NCBI RefSeq assembly: GCF_045762675.1 | Contig: NZ_JBJDLK010000002.1 | Location: 186,001 to 250,000 of the forward strand | Length of the DNA: 64,000 nt | Source of the DNA: Elizabethkingia meningoseptica_A | GTDB taxonomy: Bacteria; Bacteroidota; Bacteroidia; Flavobacteriales; Weeksellaceae | Direction: 5' to 3' | Part shown: piece by piece, positions 44,039-52,780 of the stretch | Layout: each line of letters opens with the position of its first letter | How positions within the stretch are numbered: position 1 is the stretch's first letter | Program-made: the position numbers and the translations under genes | The notes under the pieces: model-generated | Told to the model about the DNA's origin: nothing | The model's database searches: none | What the model saw: the letters and a program-made list of their open reading frames with translations, nothing else

Positions 44039-44072
44039 TATTTACCCGATAAAAAAACTAATAACGGTAATT

Positions 44073-45461
44073 ATGAACAATTCTTTTAACAGACGGGACT
44101 TTATAAAGACCAGTTCCCTCGCAGGAATGGGTGCTTTAATTCCCTCGAGCTCATTATTCAACATTTTCGATTTTAATCCAAAAAAAGTAAGAATTGCTTT
44201 TATAGCAGTAGGTTTACGTGGACAGACTCACGTAGAAAACATGGCAAGACGCGATGACGTAGAGGTTGTGGCTTTTGCGGATCCGGATCCGTACATGGTA
44301 GGCCGTGCACAGGAGATCCTGAAAAAGAATGGCAAAAAACCTGCTAAAGTTTTTGGAAACGGAAATTACGACTACAAAAACATGCTTAAAGATAAAAATA
44401 TCGATGCTGTTTTTGTATCCTCTCCATGGGAATGGCACCACGAACATGGTGTAGCCGCTATGAAAGCCGGTAAAATTGTCGGAATGGAGGTTTGTGGCGC
44501 TTTAACAATGGATGAATGCTGGGATTATGTAAAAGTTTCCGAACAAACAGGAGTTCCGTTAATGGCTTTGGAAAATGTATGTTACAGACGCGATATTATG
44601 GCTGTTCTTAACATGGTAAGAAAAGACATGTTCGGAGAATTAATTCACGGAACAGGAGGTTACCAGCACGATCTCAGACCAGTTCTTTTCAATAGCGGAA
44701 TCAACGGTAAAAACGGAGATGGTGTTGAATTTGGTGATAAAGCTTTCAGTGAAGCGAAATGGAGAACCAACCATTATAAAAACAGAAACGGGGAACTCTA
44801 CCCTACTCATGGTTTAGGCCCATTACACACGATGATGGACATTAACCGCGGGAACAGATTATTAAGATTATCATCTTTTGCTTCCAAAGCAAGAGGTTTA
44901 CATAAATATGTCGTGGATAAGGGCGGAGAAAACCATCCAAATGCAAAAGTAGAATGGAAACAAGGAGATATTGTAACCACTCAGATCCAGTGTAACAACG
45001 GAGAAACTATTGTATTAACCCACGATACCAGCCTTCAAAGACCATATAACCTGGGATTCAAAGTTCAGGGTACTGAAGGTCTTTGGGAAGATTTTGGCTG
45101 GGGAGATGCAGCACAAGGATTTATTTACTTCGAGAAAATAATGAATCATTCTCACAGATGGGATGGTTCAGAAAAATGGATGAAAGAATATGACCACCCT
45201 ATGTGGAAAAAACACGAACAGAAAGCTGTTGGTGCAGGTCATGGCGGAATGGATTACTTCCTTGATAATACTTTTATCGAGTGTATCAAGCGAAATGAAG
45301 CATTCCCGCTGGATGTTTATGATCTGGCGACGTGGTATTCCATTACACCTCTTAGTGAAAAGTCTATTGCTGAAAACGGTGCCGTTCAGGAAATTCCTGA
45401 TTTTACAAACGGTAAATGGAAAACTGCTAAAAATACATTTGCAATAAATGACGACTACTAA
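44073..45461 (+). CDS. GH109 alpha-N-acetylgalactosaminidase (NAD-dependent)
   Basis: GH109 enzymes remove terminal alpha-GalNAc (for example blood group A antigen) by an NAD-dependent redox mechanism. This 462-residue protein has a Gfo/Idh/MocA fold with the dinucleotide loop AFIAVGLRGQTHVENM after residue 40, then SSPWEWHHEHGVAAMKAGK, ENVCYRRD and GGYQHDLRPVLFNSG. YPTHGLGP places Tyr243 and His246. These correspond to Tyr225 and His228 reported, as I remember, in the 444-residue E. meningoseptica enzyme, an offset of 18. Residues 1-18 carry a twin-arginine motif (NRRDFIK), so Tat export is predicted. The last 14 bases overlap the nucleotidyltransferase gene, indicating an operon of degradation and salvage genes. 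Confidence 0.92.
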   Translation: MNNSFNRRDFIKTSSLAGMGALIPSSSLFNIFDFNPKKVRIAFIAVGLRGQTHVENMARRDDVEVVAFADPDPYMVGRAQEILKKNGKKPAKVFGNGNYDYKNMLKDKNIDAVFVSSPWEWHHEHGVAAMKAGKIVGMEVCGALTMDECWDYVKVSEQTGVPLMALENVCYRRDIMAVLNMVRKDMFGELIHGTGGYQHDLRPVLFNSGINGKNGDGVEFGDKAFSEAKWRTNHYKNRNGELYPTHGLGPLHTMMDINRGNRLLRLSSFASKARGLHKYVVDKGGENHPNAKVEWKQGDIVTTQIQCNNGETIVLTHDTSLQRPYNLGFKVQGTEGLWEDFGWGDAAQGFIYFEKIMNHSHRWDGSEKWMKEYDHPMWKKHEQKAVGAGHGGMDYFLDNTFIECIKRNEAFPLDVYDLATWYSITPLSEKSIAENGAVQEIPDFTNGKWKTAKNTFAINDDY

Positions 45462-46365
45462 AAACGCAACATTACTTGTTCTGGCAGGCGGCCTGGGCAG
45501 CAGATACAAAGGAAAAAAACAAGTAGATCCTATGGGGCCTTCAGGTGAATGCCTGATGGAATACTCTATCTACGATGCTAAAAATGCAGGTTTTAACCAA
45601 CTTGTGCTTATTATTAATGATTACTTTAATCAGGAAACAAAAGACCATTTTCAGGTCATTGCTGATAAGGCGGGAATCAAGCTTGAATTTGTAGTTCAGG
45701 CACTCGATACATTGCTTCCTGAAAAGCACAGAGACAAACTTGAAAACAGAGTAAAACCCTGGGGTACAGGTCATGCAATTTTAACTGCAAAAGAGGTTAT
45801 TAAGAATCCTTTTGTGGTAATTAATGCCGATGACTACTATAACAGAAAAGCCTTTGAAAAAGCTTACCAGCTTATCGATTCAGGACAAATAAATGAACAC
45901 CAGTACGGAATGGTTGCTTACCCGCTTTCTGCTACATTAAGCGATAACGGAAGTGTTTCCCGTGGTGTTTGTACAACCGAAGACGGCTTGCTGAAAAAGG
46001 TTGTAGAGCATACGAATATCTCAGAAGAAAATGGGAAAATCATCCATACGGATGATGCCGGAAACAAAACAGAATTAGCTGCAGACACTCCGGTTTCTAT
46101 GAACTTCTGGATCTTAGATGCTTCTGTGTTTAATGTTTTAGAGACTGAATTCGATCAATTTTTAACTAACCTAAGCTCGGAAAAAGCTGAACTTTTCATT
46201 CCTTTTGTTATAGATGACATGATCCATAATGAAGGATTAAAAGTTGTTGTTGAGTCTTCTCAGGATAAATGGTTCGGTGTAACTTACCCTGAAGACAAAG
46301 ACTTCGTTATCAAATCCATTCAGACAATGGTTGATAATGGCTACTACCCTGCTTCGCTGTGGTAA
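45448..46365 (+). CDS. Sugar-1-phosphate nucleotidyltransferase-like protein
   Basis: The 305-residue protein has a nucleotidyltransferase (Rossmann-like) fold. LVLAGGLGSRYKGKKQVDPMG near the start is the NTP-binding loop, and NADDYYN (about residue 125) provides the metal-binding Asp pair. Such enzymes form NDP-sugars from NTP and sugar-1-phosphate. The start overlaps GH109 by 14 bases, and a NahK-like kinase follows 4 bases later. I infer that it converts the GalNAc-1-phosphate (or GlcNAc-1-phosphate) made by the kinase to a UDP-sugar. That specificity is not proven by the sequence. No signal peptide is seen. Confidence 0.82.
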   Translation: MTTTKNATLLVLAGGLGSRYKGKKQVDPMGPSGECLMEYSIYDAKNAGFNQLVLIINDYFNQETKDHFQVIADKAGIKLEFVVQALDTLLPEKHRDKLENRVKPWGTGHAILTAKEVIKNPFVVINADDYYNRKAFEKAYQLIDSGQINEHQYGMVAYPLSATLSDNGSVSRGVCTTEDGLLKKVVEHTNISEENGKIIHTDDAGNKTELAADTPVSMNFWILDASVFNVLETEFDQFLTNLSSEKAELFIPFVIDDMIHNEGLKVVVESSQDKWFGVTYPEDKDFVIKSIQTMVDNGYYPASLW

Positions 46366-46369
46366 AACT

Positions 46370-47425
46370 ATGAACAACTACATAAAAATTTTACAATCTT
46401 TTATTCCTGTAAAAGATGAAAATAATGTGTCCATCATTCCAATTAATGATGGACACATTAATACTACATTACGCGTAGATATTAATGAAGGAGATAGCAC
46501 CCGGCAATTTATTTTACAGAAAATAAATCACCATATCTTCAAAAATCCGGAAGTTATTATGCACGCTATTGAAGTAGTGAACAACCACCTTCAGAGGGCT
46601 AATTATCAGTATGAAATTCTGGAAACAGTCCCTAACCTTGAAGGACAGCTTCTAAGCCGTGATGATAACCAGGATTACTGGAGAATGACTAAATTTATTC
46701 CCGATACTTACTGCGTTACCAAAGTTACAGACAAGTCCCAGGCATATGAGGCAGCCAAAACGCTGAGTGTATTTTATTCTAAAATTTTAGATCTTAATCC
46801 TGAATTAATTGAGTCATCAATTCCCGGATTTATAGACTTTGAGAAAAGGATAAATGATTATAAAAAAACGCTGGAAAAGGCTTCTGAAGAAAGAAAAAAT
46901 GAAGCTTCTGGCGAAATAAGTTTTGTTAATGAGTATTTAAATCTTCCGGAAGTATTTATTCAGAATCAGAAAAACGGAAATTTCCCGCTGCGGATTGTCC
47001 ATGCTGATCCTAAAATCAGTAATGTTCTTTTTGATAATCACACCCACAAAGGTCGTAGCGTAATTGATTTAGATACGCTTATGCCTGCTACCATTTTATA
47101 TGATTTCGGGGATATGGTAAGGTCATATACCAACCTAAAAGAAGAGGATGATCCCAATCCGGAGAATGTATTTAGTAAGGAGTATTATAATGCCGTAAAA
47201 GATGGTTTTTTGTCTCACACATCAGAATCTCTGACTGAAACAGAAAAAGAAAATCTGGATTATGCGGGACAGGTTGTTGTATTTATTCAGGCAGTGCGTT
47301 TTTTAACTGATTTTCTGGATGGAGATCAGTATTACAAAACCAAATATCCAACACACAATCTGGACAGAACCAAAAACCAGATCAATTTATTAAAAGAATT
47401 ACTTAAAATGAAACCGGCCTCTTAA
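46370..47425 (+). CDS. NahK-like sugar 1-kinase (APH fold)
   Basis: I start at the ATG at 46370 (MNNYIKILQSF), 4 bases after the nucleotidyltransferase stop. The 351-residue protein has an aminoglycoside-phosphotransferase/choline-kinase fold. GHINTTLRV is the nucleotide loop, FILQKINHHIFKNPEVIM resembles the start of the Bifidobacterium N-acetylhexosamine 1-kinase NahK, and VHADPKISNVLFD with IDLDTLMPATILYDFGDMVRS carries the catalytic Asp residues. NahK phosphorylates GalNAc or GlcNAc at C1. In this operon, after GH109 and a nucleotidyltransferase, GalNAc salvage is the natural reading, still an inference. The terminator includes its stop codon. Confidence 0.82.
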   Translation: MNNYIKILQSFIPVKDENNVSIIPINDGHINTTLRVDINEGDSTRQFILQKINHHIFKNPEVIMHAIEVVNNHLQRANYQYEILETVPNLEGQLLSRDDNQDYWRMTKFIPDTYCVTKVTDKSQAYEAAKTLSVFYSKILDLNPELIESSIPGFIDFEKRINDYKKTLEKASEERKNEASGEISFVNEYLNLPEVFIQNQKNGNFPLRIVHADPKISNVLFDNHTHKGRSVIDLDTLMPATILYDFGDMVRSYTNLKEEDDPNPENVFSKEYYNAVKDGFLSHTSESLTETEKENLDYAGQVVVFIQAVRFLTDFLDGDQYYKTKYPTHNLDRTKNQINLLKELLKMKPAS

Positions 47426-47440
47426 GCCGGTTTTTTATTT
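47411..47440 (+). terminator. Terminator of the GH109 operon
   Basis: An 8-bp stem (47411-47418 with 47426-47433) includes the kinase stop codon and is followed by a T-run. Confidence 0.88.
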
Positions 47441-47792
47441 CTGATTTGCTTCAAAAAAAACTATTATAACATAATATTCGGGATAAGAAAATTAATGTCA
47501 GATTAGCACTCGTGGGGCTTTTCTGAAAGAAAAATAGTAGAAATCCTATCAATTTTCTAATTCAAATACAGTCTTCGATGGTTCGATAAACTCACCACAA
47601 GTCACTCAGACTGACGAAGTACAAAGAAAAAGCACTTATCCCGAACTCACGTTATTATACCATTTTATTGTACCCCAAAATCCAAATAAGCCCCAAACTT
47701 CCCGTTATCCTTATATTCTTGCCATTCATCAAATAAAATTTAATATGAGTCCTTGTATTTGTTGTTTTGCCTCCAGATTTAACAACATTTAT
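47441..47792. other. Intergenic region with degenerate repeat
   Basis: About 350 bases without a gene. The stretch 47571-47620 (TCTTCGATGGTTCGATAAAC, then CTCACCACAAG and ACTGACGAAG) looks like a decayed copy of a common Bacteroidota intergenic repeat. It is not a tRNA. Confidence 0.5.
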
Positions 47793-48389
47793 ATGAAACA
47801 GCAAATTTTAGGACTAACAATGTTATTAGCATGTATTACTTGTTCTGTAAAAGTTAGTGCACAACAGCAAACCGGTATTTTTCACCTTGGTGTAAAAGGA
47901 GGCGGTAATTTTACTAAAGTATCTACTTCTTCATCGGGGCTTAACGGAAAATATGATTATGGCTATCACGCAGGAGCAATGGCAAGAGTAGACCTTGGAA
48001 GTCTTTATGTACAGGGTGAAGCTTTATTTAACAAAAAAAGGACTTCATATGATACCAGCGAGGGAACCCAGAAACTAAAATGGAATGCAATAGATATTCC
48101 CGTAGTACTGGGGTATAAAGTAATCAATGATAAAGATTATAATGTTCGTGTATTTGCAGGAGGTGTTTACAGTTATGCTTTTAATGATAATTTATCTGCA
48201 TCCAAAGCACTACAGGAAGGATTTAAAAAATTTGACAAATCCAATATCGGAATGACCGGCGGTATAGGTGTAGATTTCAAAAATTTCACTATAGACCTGA
48301 GGTATGAAACCGGTTTATCGAGTATCAGCAAAGAATTTAAATCCAAACCACACAGTTTTTCACTTGGAATCGGATACTTTTTATTCTAA
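47793..48389 (+). CDS. Small outer-membrane beta-barrel protein (PorT-like)
   Basis: I start at the ATG at 47793 (MKQQILGLTML), which gives a signal peptide ending VSA-Q; a longer frame from 47745 adds a non-signal-like start. The 198-residue precursor has strands such as GIFHLGVKGGGNF, YDYGYHAGAMARVDLGSLYVQGEALF and a final barrel strand HSFSLGIGYFLF ending in Phe. It resembles PorT/OmpW-type barrels of Bacteroidota. The neighbouring LytS-LytTR genes may regulate it. Its cargo is unknown. A long terminator follows. Confidence 0.75.
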   Translation: MKQQILGLTMLLACITCSVKVSAQQQTGIFHLGVKGGGNFTKVSTSSSGLNGKYDYGYHAGAMARVDLGSLYVQGEALFNKKRTSYDTSEGTQKLKWNAIDIPVVLGYKVINDKDYNVRVFAGGVYSYAFNDNLSASKALQEGFKKFDKSNIGMTGGIGVDFKNFTIDLRYETGLSSISKEFKSKPHSFSLGIGYFLF

Positions 48390-48410
48390 AAACTTCAATT
48401 ATCTTTACCG

Positions 48411-48446
48411 ATTAGAAACTACGGCTCCGTAGTTTCTAATTTTTTA
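48411..48446 (+). terminator. Terminator of the beta-barrel gene
   Basis: A perfect 14-bp stem (48411-48424 with 48427-48440) with a CT loop is followed by six Ts. Confidence 0.92.
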
Positions 48447-48467
48447 TAAATCTATTTTACATTATTT

Positions 48468-49523
48468 ATGATAAAATCTTTTATTGTAAGAAAATATATA
48501 TTTGCGATCGTATTCTGGCTTGCCTTTGGGGTTTTCCTATGGTTAAATTTTCAGGCAACTGATGAAAAGCTCAATTCTTTCTTTCAAACCTGTGCTATTT
48601 TAATAAGCTCTTTTATTTTTACGCAGCTGTTGACAACCAAACTTCTTCCCAAAGCGTTAAGGTCTAAAAAAATGAAGTGGTTTCTGATTGAGGCTGCATT
48701 AGTCATTTTTTTACTCAGTATTATATTTTCTTTAGTTTTCACTTATATTCGTGTTAATAATGAAGTTCCCCTTCCTGCTGATTTTTCAGAACAACTTCCC
48801 ATTCTCTGGAAAGGCTTTTATTTGTCTATACCTGCCTCGCTTTTAATTAACGGTACCGCCTGCGGAATCAAATTTTATCAGGAACATGGAAAAATAGAAA
48901 GGGATCATATACTATTACAACAAGCTCATCTGGAAAACCAGCTTAAATTATTACAAGATCAGATCAATCCACATGTGATGTTCAATATTCTGAATCACAT
49001 TCATATCCTTATGAAAAGTAACACCGAGCTGGCATCTTTTCTTCTTTTAAAATTCTCGGATATATTGCGGTATCAGCTTTACCACTGTAATCAGAATCAG
49101 GTAATACTAGATAAAGAGATCCAATATCTTCAGGATCTGGTGGAAGTTGAGAAATTACGTTGGGGCAATGAACTGGATGTAAAAGCCGAATGGAATATTC
49201 AGAATAAAAAGGCTTTCATTGCACCACTTCTCCTTGTTTCTTTTATTGAAAATGCCTTTAAATATGTATGCCGCCTTCCGGGACACAAGGGCTATATTAT
49301 CATATCCTGTAAAGAGGAAAACAATCTTCTTTCCTTTTATGTTGAAAATTCATACTCCGATTTAGCAATTAGTAAGAAAAAAGAAAGCGGAATAGGATTG
49401 GAAAATGTAAAAAAACGTTTGAATCTTCAGTATCCTGATGCACACCATCTGAATATTGAATCTGTCCAAAATATCTACAAAGTATCATTAACTTTAAAAC
49501 TCTCCAACGAAAATGACCAATAA
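48468..49523 (+). CDS. LytS-type sensor histidine kinase
   Basis: The 351-residue protein has four N-terminal membrane helices (residues 1-140), no large periplasmic sensor, a coiled linker, and a His_kinase (PF06580) domain: QLKLLQDQINPHVMFNILNHI supplies the phospho-accepting His in the NPH motif. The ATP-binding region has FIENAFKYVCRL and ESGIGLENVKKRLNLQYP. LytS kinases pair with LytTR response regulators, as here: the gene overlaps the regulator by 11 bases. The signal is unknown. Confidence 0.9.
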   Translation: MIKSFIVRKYIFAIVFWLAFGVFLWLNFQATDEKLNSFFQTCAILISSFIFTQLLTTKLLPKALRSKKMKWFLIEAALVIFLLSIIFSLVFTYIRVNNEVPLPADFSEQLPILWKGFYLSIPASLLINGTACGIKFYQEHGKIERDHILLQQAHLENQLKLLQDQINPHVMFNILNHIHILMKSNTELASFLLLKFSDILRYQLYHCNQNQVILDKEIQYLQDLVEVEKLRWGNELDVKAEWNIQNKKAFIAPLLLVSFIENAFKYVCRLPGHKGYIIISCKEENNLLSFYVENSYSDLAISKKKESGIGLENVKKRLNLQYPDAHHLNIESVQNIYKVSLTLKLSNENDQ

Positions 49524-50253
49524 TGCTACCCTCCCGAAAATGAAGTGCCTGATTATAGATGATGAGCCTTTAGCCAGATTTCATCTTAAAGAAATGGCCG
49601 ATCAGATTGACTTTTTAGAGGTCGTTGATACGTGTGCAACAGCACTGGAGGCCAATACAAAAGTTCTTGAAAATAAGATTGATCTTATTTTTCTGGATAT
49701 CAATATGCCTTATTTGTCCGGATTGGAGTTTCTGGAACAACTGGAAAATCCGCCTTTATGTATCCTCACTACTGCTTATTCTGAATTTGCATTGGAAGGC
49801 TACAGACTTCAGGTTACAGATTACCTGCTGAAACCCATTGCATTTAATCGTTTCTATCAGGCTGTAAACAGAGCGCAACAGCAGTTTATTATGTCAGAAA
49901 AAAGCAAGAGTAACCTTCAGGCAGATGATCCGTTTTTGTATGTACGTCAGGGAGATACTTTTATAAAGGTTTCCTGGGTAGACATTTTATATATTGAAAG
50001 CATGCAGAATTATACGAAGTTGCATTTTAAAGAAAAATCTATTCTTATACACCAAACCATGAAAGCGATTGAAGAATCCCTTTCTGCTGATCACTTTTTC
50101 AGAATCCATAAATCATTTCTTGTCAATATTATTCATATAGAAATGATCTCAGGCGGTCGCTTATTCATTAATAAAACCGAACTTCCGATATCCAGAATCC
50201 GTAAAGAAGAATTACTAAATCAGGTTGTATATAAAAAGCTCATTAGTAAATAA
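49513..50253 (+). CDS. LytTR response regulator
   Basis: The 246-residue protein has a receiver domain (KCLIIDDEPLARFHLKEM with acidic pocket, FLDINMP with the phospho-accepting Asp, LTTAYSEFALEGY, DYLLKP) and a C-terminal LytTR DNA-binding domain (FLYVRQGDTFIKVSWVDILYIESMQNYTKLHF and FFRIHKSFLVNI). It is the partner of the overlapping histidine kinase. LytTR regulators bind direct repeats upstream of their targets. The upstream barrel gene at 47793 is a candidate target. An internal ATG at 49543 is an alternative start. Confidence 0.93.
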   Translation: MTNNATLPKMKCLIIDDEPLARFHLKEMADQIDFLEVVDTCATALEANTKVLENKIDLIFLDINMPYLSGLEFLEQLENPPLCILTTAYSEFALEGYRLQVTDYLLKPIAFNRFYQAVNRAQQQFIMSEKSKSNLQADDPFLYVRQGDTFIKVSWVDILYIESMQNYTKLHFKEKSILIHQTMKAIEESLSADHFFRIHKSFLVNIIHIEMISGGRLFINKTELPISRIRKEELLNQVVYKKLISK

Positions 50254-50273
50254 CATGTTATTTACTAATGAGC
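50238..50273. terminator. 36-bp palindrome at the end of the response regulator gene
   Basis: Two 18-base arms (50238-50255 and 50256-50273) are exact reverse complements and include the last codons and stop of the response regulator. On the minus strand the hairpin is followed by TTTTTAT, so it ends the 50307 gene well. On the plus strand there is no T-run. Confidence 0.75.
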
Positions 50274-50306
50274 CGGCATACATCGTATTCAATTTTATTT
50301 AATCAT

Positions 50307-51218
50307 CTAAGGCAGATTCCAGCGTAAAGCAACAGCTACATATAACGAATTGGTAAAGCTTGGATCTTTCTGTTTCTTTTCTTTAAAAATACTTTTCAGG
50401 CTGCGGTCATTTTCACTGAAAGATCTTGCTAAAACAGTTCCGCCGGTAATACGCAGTGTCATAGATTTCCCGATCTTCAGCTCCGGTCTCAATCCTGCTG
50501 TTATCTGCTGATAACCCAGCAATATAGATTTACCCTCTTTTTTTCTTTCAGCCGTCATTCCGTCCAGTCCTATCACTGCTTTTAAGGCAAACTCATCCGA
50601 AAACTGATAGCCTGCTTCTGCACTTTCCGGGAAGTTAATACTAAATTTAAATTTAGTACCGCTCTTCCAGTCAAAATAAATAAAAGGCATAATCATTGGT
50701 ATTCCGAAGGCCGTAGTGATTCCCGGACCAAAGCCAAAAGCAAGATTGGGGTTAAATTGCCTGATAAATACAACAGCGCCCTGTCCCAGAATATCGTCCT
50801 TATTTATGTTTTCCAGATCGGTGTACACCCCTACAGTACCCATAAGCATTATACTCCATTTTCCGCTGCCTAATGGCCTTATATGCTGCAGACCTACCTG
50901 AGCATTCAGCATCTGATCCGGAAATAACGGGGTTTCATAATTTTTGTGAGATAATCTGGCATAAGAACCGCCTACCAAAAGAGACCATGCCTTTAGTTTC
51001 CCGTTATCATCTTTTTTAACAGATAAAGGAATACTCAAACTCAACTTAACTCTTCGAAAATCACTCCTGGAGTTCGTTTTCATACTATCCTCAGGACGGA
51101 TATAATTGGAATAAGGTATATATTCCGTTTTTAGTTCCCCGGATATTCCGGACTGAGCACTTACCCAATAACAAAAGTTGCTCAAACAGTAAAAAGTGAT
51201 CAAAAGACCTTTCTTCAT
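50307..51218 (-). CDS. Outer-membrane beta-barrel protein, DUF6268-like
   Basis: The 303-residue precursor has a type I signal peptide (residues 1-21, VSA-Q). The rest is beta-rich with alternating hydrophobic strands: KLSLSIPLSV, WSLLVGGSYARL, LNAQVGLQHIRPLG, KWSIMLMGTVGVY, FGFGPGITTAF, a long C-terminal barrel and LYVAVALRWNLP at the end. It resembles the DUF6268 group of putative outer-membrane proteins. The substrate is unknown. It is convergent with the LytTR regulator. Confidence 0.65.
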   Translation of the reverse strand: MKKGLLITFYCLSNFCYWVSAQSGISGELKTEYIPYSNYIRPEDSMKTNSRSDFRRVKLSLSIPLSVKKDDNGKLKAWSLLVGGSYARLSHKNYETPLFPDQMLNAQVGLQHIRPLGSGKWSIMLMGTVGVYTDLENINKDDILGQGAVVFIRQFNPNLAFGFGPGITTAFGIPMIMPFIYFDWKSGTKFKFSINFPESAEAGYQFSDEFALKAVIGLDGMTAERKKEGKSILLGYQQITAGLRPELKIGKSMTLRITGGTVLARSFSENDRSLKSIFKEKKQKDPSFTNSLYVAVALRWNLP

Positions 51219-51346
51219 GTGTAAAATTTTTCACAAAGAGAGGTCTTTCATATCCTTTTACAAAAAATACTTGATCAAGTGCATTATTTCTATGACGAAC
51301 TGAAGTATTGAGATATTTTATGTTCAAATATGACTGTTAAAAAGAA

Positions 51347-51381
51347 AACCCATGTGTAAGCTTAAACTTTTCACATGGGTT
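51347..51381 (-). terminator. Terminator of dgt
   Basis: A 10-bp stem (51347-51356 with 51372-51381) with a 15-base loop is followed by a T-rich run on the minus strand. Confidence 0.8.
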
Positions 51382-51415
51382 ATATTATTACTGAGGAGTA
51401 TAAAATTTATATATC

Positions 51416-52780
51416 TTATACGGTCATTCCAATATCTATTCCTTTAATTTTTCGGTAAATATCTGTTGCATAGTTATCTGTCATTCCGGAAACATAATCA
51501 ATAATTCCCAGCACTTTCTGATAATCAGAAACGCCTTCATAAACAAATTGTTTAGGTAAAAGACGCAATGCCATTTTATCATAATTCTTACGACTGGATT
51601 TATCTTTTAATATAGAAGGGATAAAATGATCAAGCAATTCATACATTACATTATATCCTGCGTTTTCAATCTCAACAACAGCTCTGTGGCGGTAAATATT
51701 TTCAATAGAATACTGTTCAATTTTCTCCAACGCATCGCATTCTTCACCAAAAATACCCAAAAGAGATGTATTAAGACTTCCGTCCAGAATTTGTGGAATA
51801 TGATTGATATAAATTTCTTTGGTTTTAGAGATCAGTGAGTTAATAACTTTCGCTCTGAGATAAGAAATCCTTTCATTTTCATTGCTGATCTGCTCAAGAT
51901 TTTTTCTTACTCTTTTCATATCATCGGCATTCACCGACTCTATAAGCGTGATGAATAATTCTTCGCAAGGTTCAGTTTTTACAATTCCTAAACGATGAGC
52001 GTCTTCCATATCAATGATATTATAGCAGATATCATCTGCTGCTTCAACCAGCCATACAAAAGGATGCCTTTTATATATAACCGGTAATTCAGAGGATTGG
52101 ATTAAATTTACTGAAGCCGCAATATCTTTAAATGTCTTTTCTTCACTTTGGAAAAAGCCAAACTTCTTTCTTTGAAGATCTTTCTTTGTAAAATCTTTTG
52201 CTGATGATTCGCAAGGATATTTTGCAATAGAAGCCAGTGTAGCATTGGTCAGCATTAATCCGCCTTCACTTTTACCCACCTGTTGCTGGGTCAGAACTCT
52301 TATCGCATTTGCATTTCCCTCAAAATTGATAAGGTCATTCCATTCTCTTTCTGAAAAGTGAGGCTTAAGTGCCCCTTCATTTCTCTCAAAATAACTGGCG
52401 ATAGCATCTTCTCCGGAATGTCCGAATGCGGGGTTTCCAATGTCATGACACAAACATGCTGCAGCAATAACGTTATTCAGATTATATCTGTAAAAAATAT
52501 CGCTTTCTTGCGTTAGATTACCTTCAAAGTTTTCCGCTATATGCTCACCTATAATGCTTCCCAGTGAACGTCCCACGGAAGCAACTTCTAAAGAATGTGT
52601 AAGTCTGTTATGTACAAAAACACTGCCCGGAAGCGGGAAAACCTGAGTTTTATTCTGAAGTCTTCTGAATGCTGAAGAAAAAATAATTCTGTCAAAATCC
52701 CTTTGATAAGCACTTCTGGATGCCGCTGTGCTGTCCTGTACACCAGCTCTCTGAGCTGTATAAATTGTATTCAAATCCAT
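51416..52780 (-). CDS. dgt: dNTP triphosphohydrolase (dGTPase)
   Basis: The 454-residue HD-superfamily enzyme splits dNTPs (typically dGTP) into deoxynucleoside and triphosphate. It has the N-terminal R-S-A-Y-Q-R-D-F-D-R motif followed by FRRLQNKTQVF, NRLTHSLEVASVGRSLG (the first HD histidine), CLCHDIGNPAFGHSGE (the HD pair) and EAADDICYNIIDMEDA (the distal Asp). Length is near the family norm. A promoter for it must lie in 52781-53129. Confidence 0.95.
   Translation of the reverse strand: MDLNTIYTAQRAGVQDSTAASRSAYQRDFDRIIFSSAFRRLQNKTQVFPLPGSVFVHNRLTHSLEVASVGRSLGSIIGEHIAENFEGNLTQESDIFYRYNLNNVIAAACLCHDIGNPAFGHSGEDAIASYFERNEGALKPHFSEREWNDLINFEGNANAIRVLTQQQVGKSEGGLMLTNATLASIAKYPCESSAKDFTKKDLQRKKFGFFQSEEKTFKDIAASVNLIQSSELPVIYKRHPFVWLVEAADDICYNIIDMEDAHRLGIVKTEPCEELFITLIESVNADDMKRVRKNLEQISNENERISYLRAKVINSLISKTKEIYINHIPQILDGSLNTSLLGIFGEECDALEKIEQYSIENIYRHRAVVEIENAGYNVMYELLDHFIPSILKDKSSRKNYDKMALRLLPKQFVYEGVSDYQKVLGIIDYVSGMTDNYATDIYRKIKGIDIGMTV

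Noticed and set aside
47571..47620. GGTTCGATAAACTC resembling a tRNA T-arm
   Set aside because: No matching acceptor stem, anticodon arm or D-arm can be formed; it fits a decayed intergenic repeat better.
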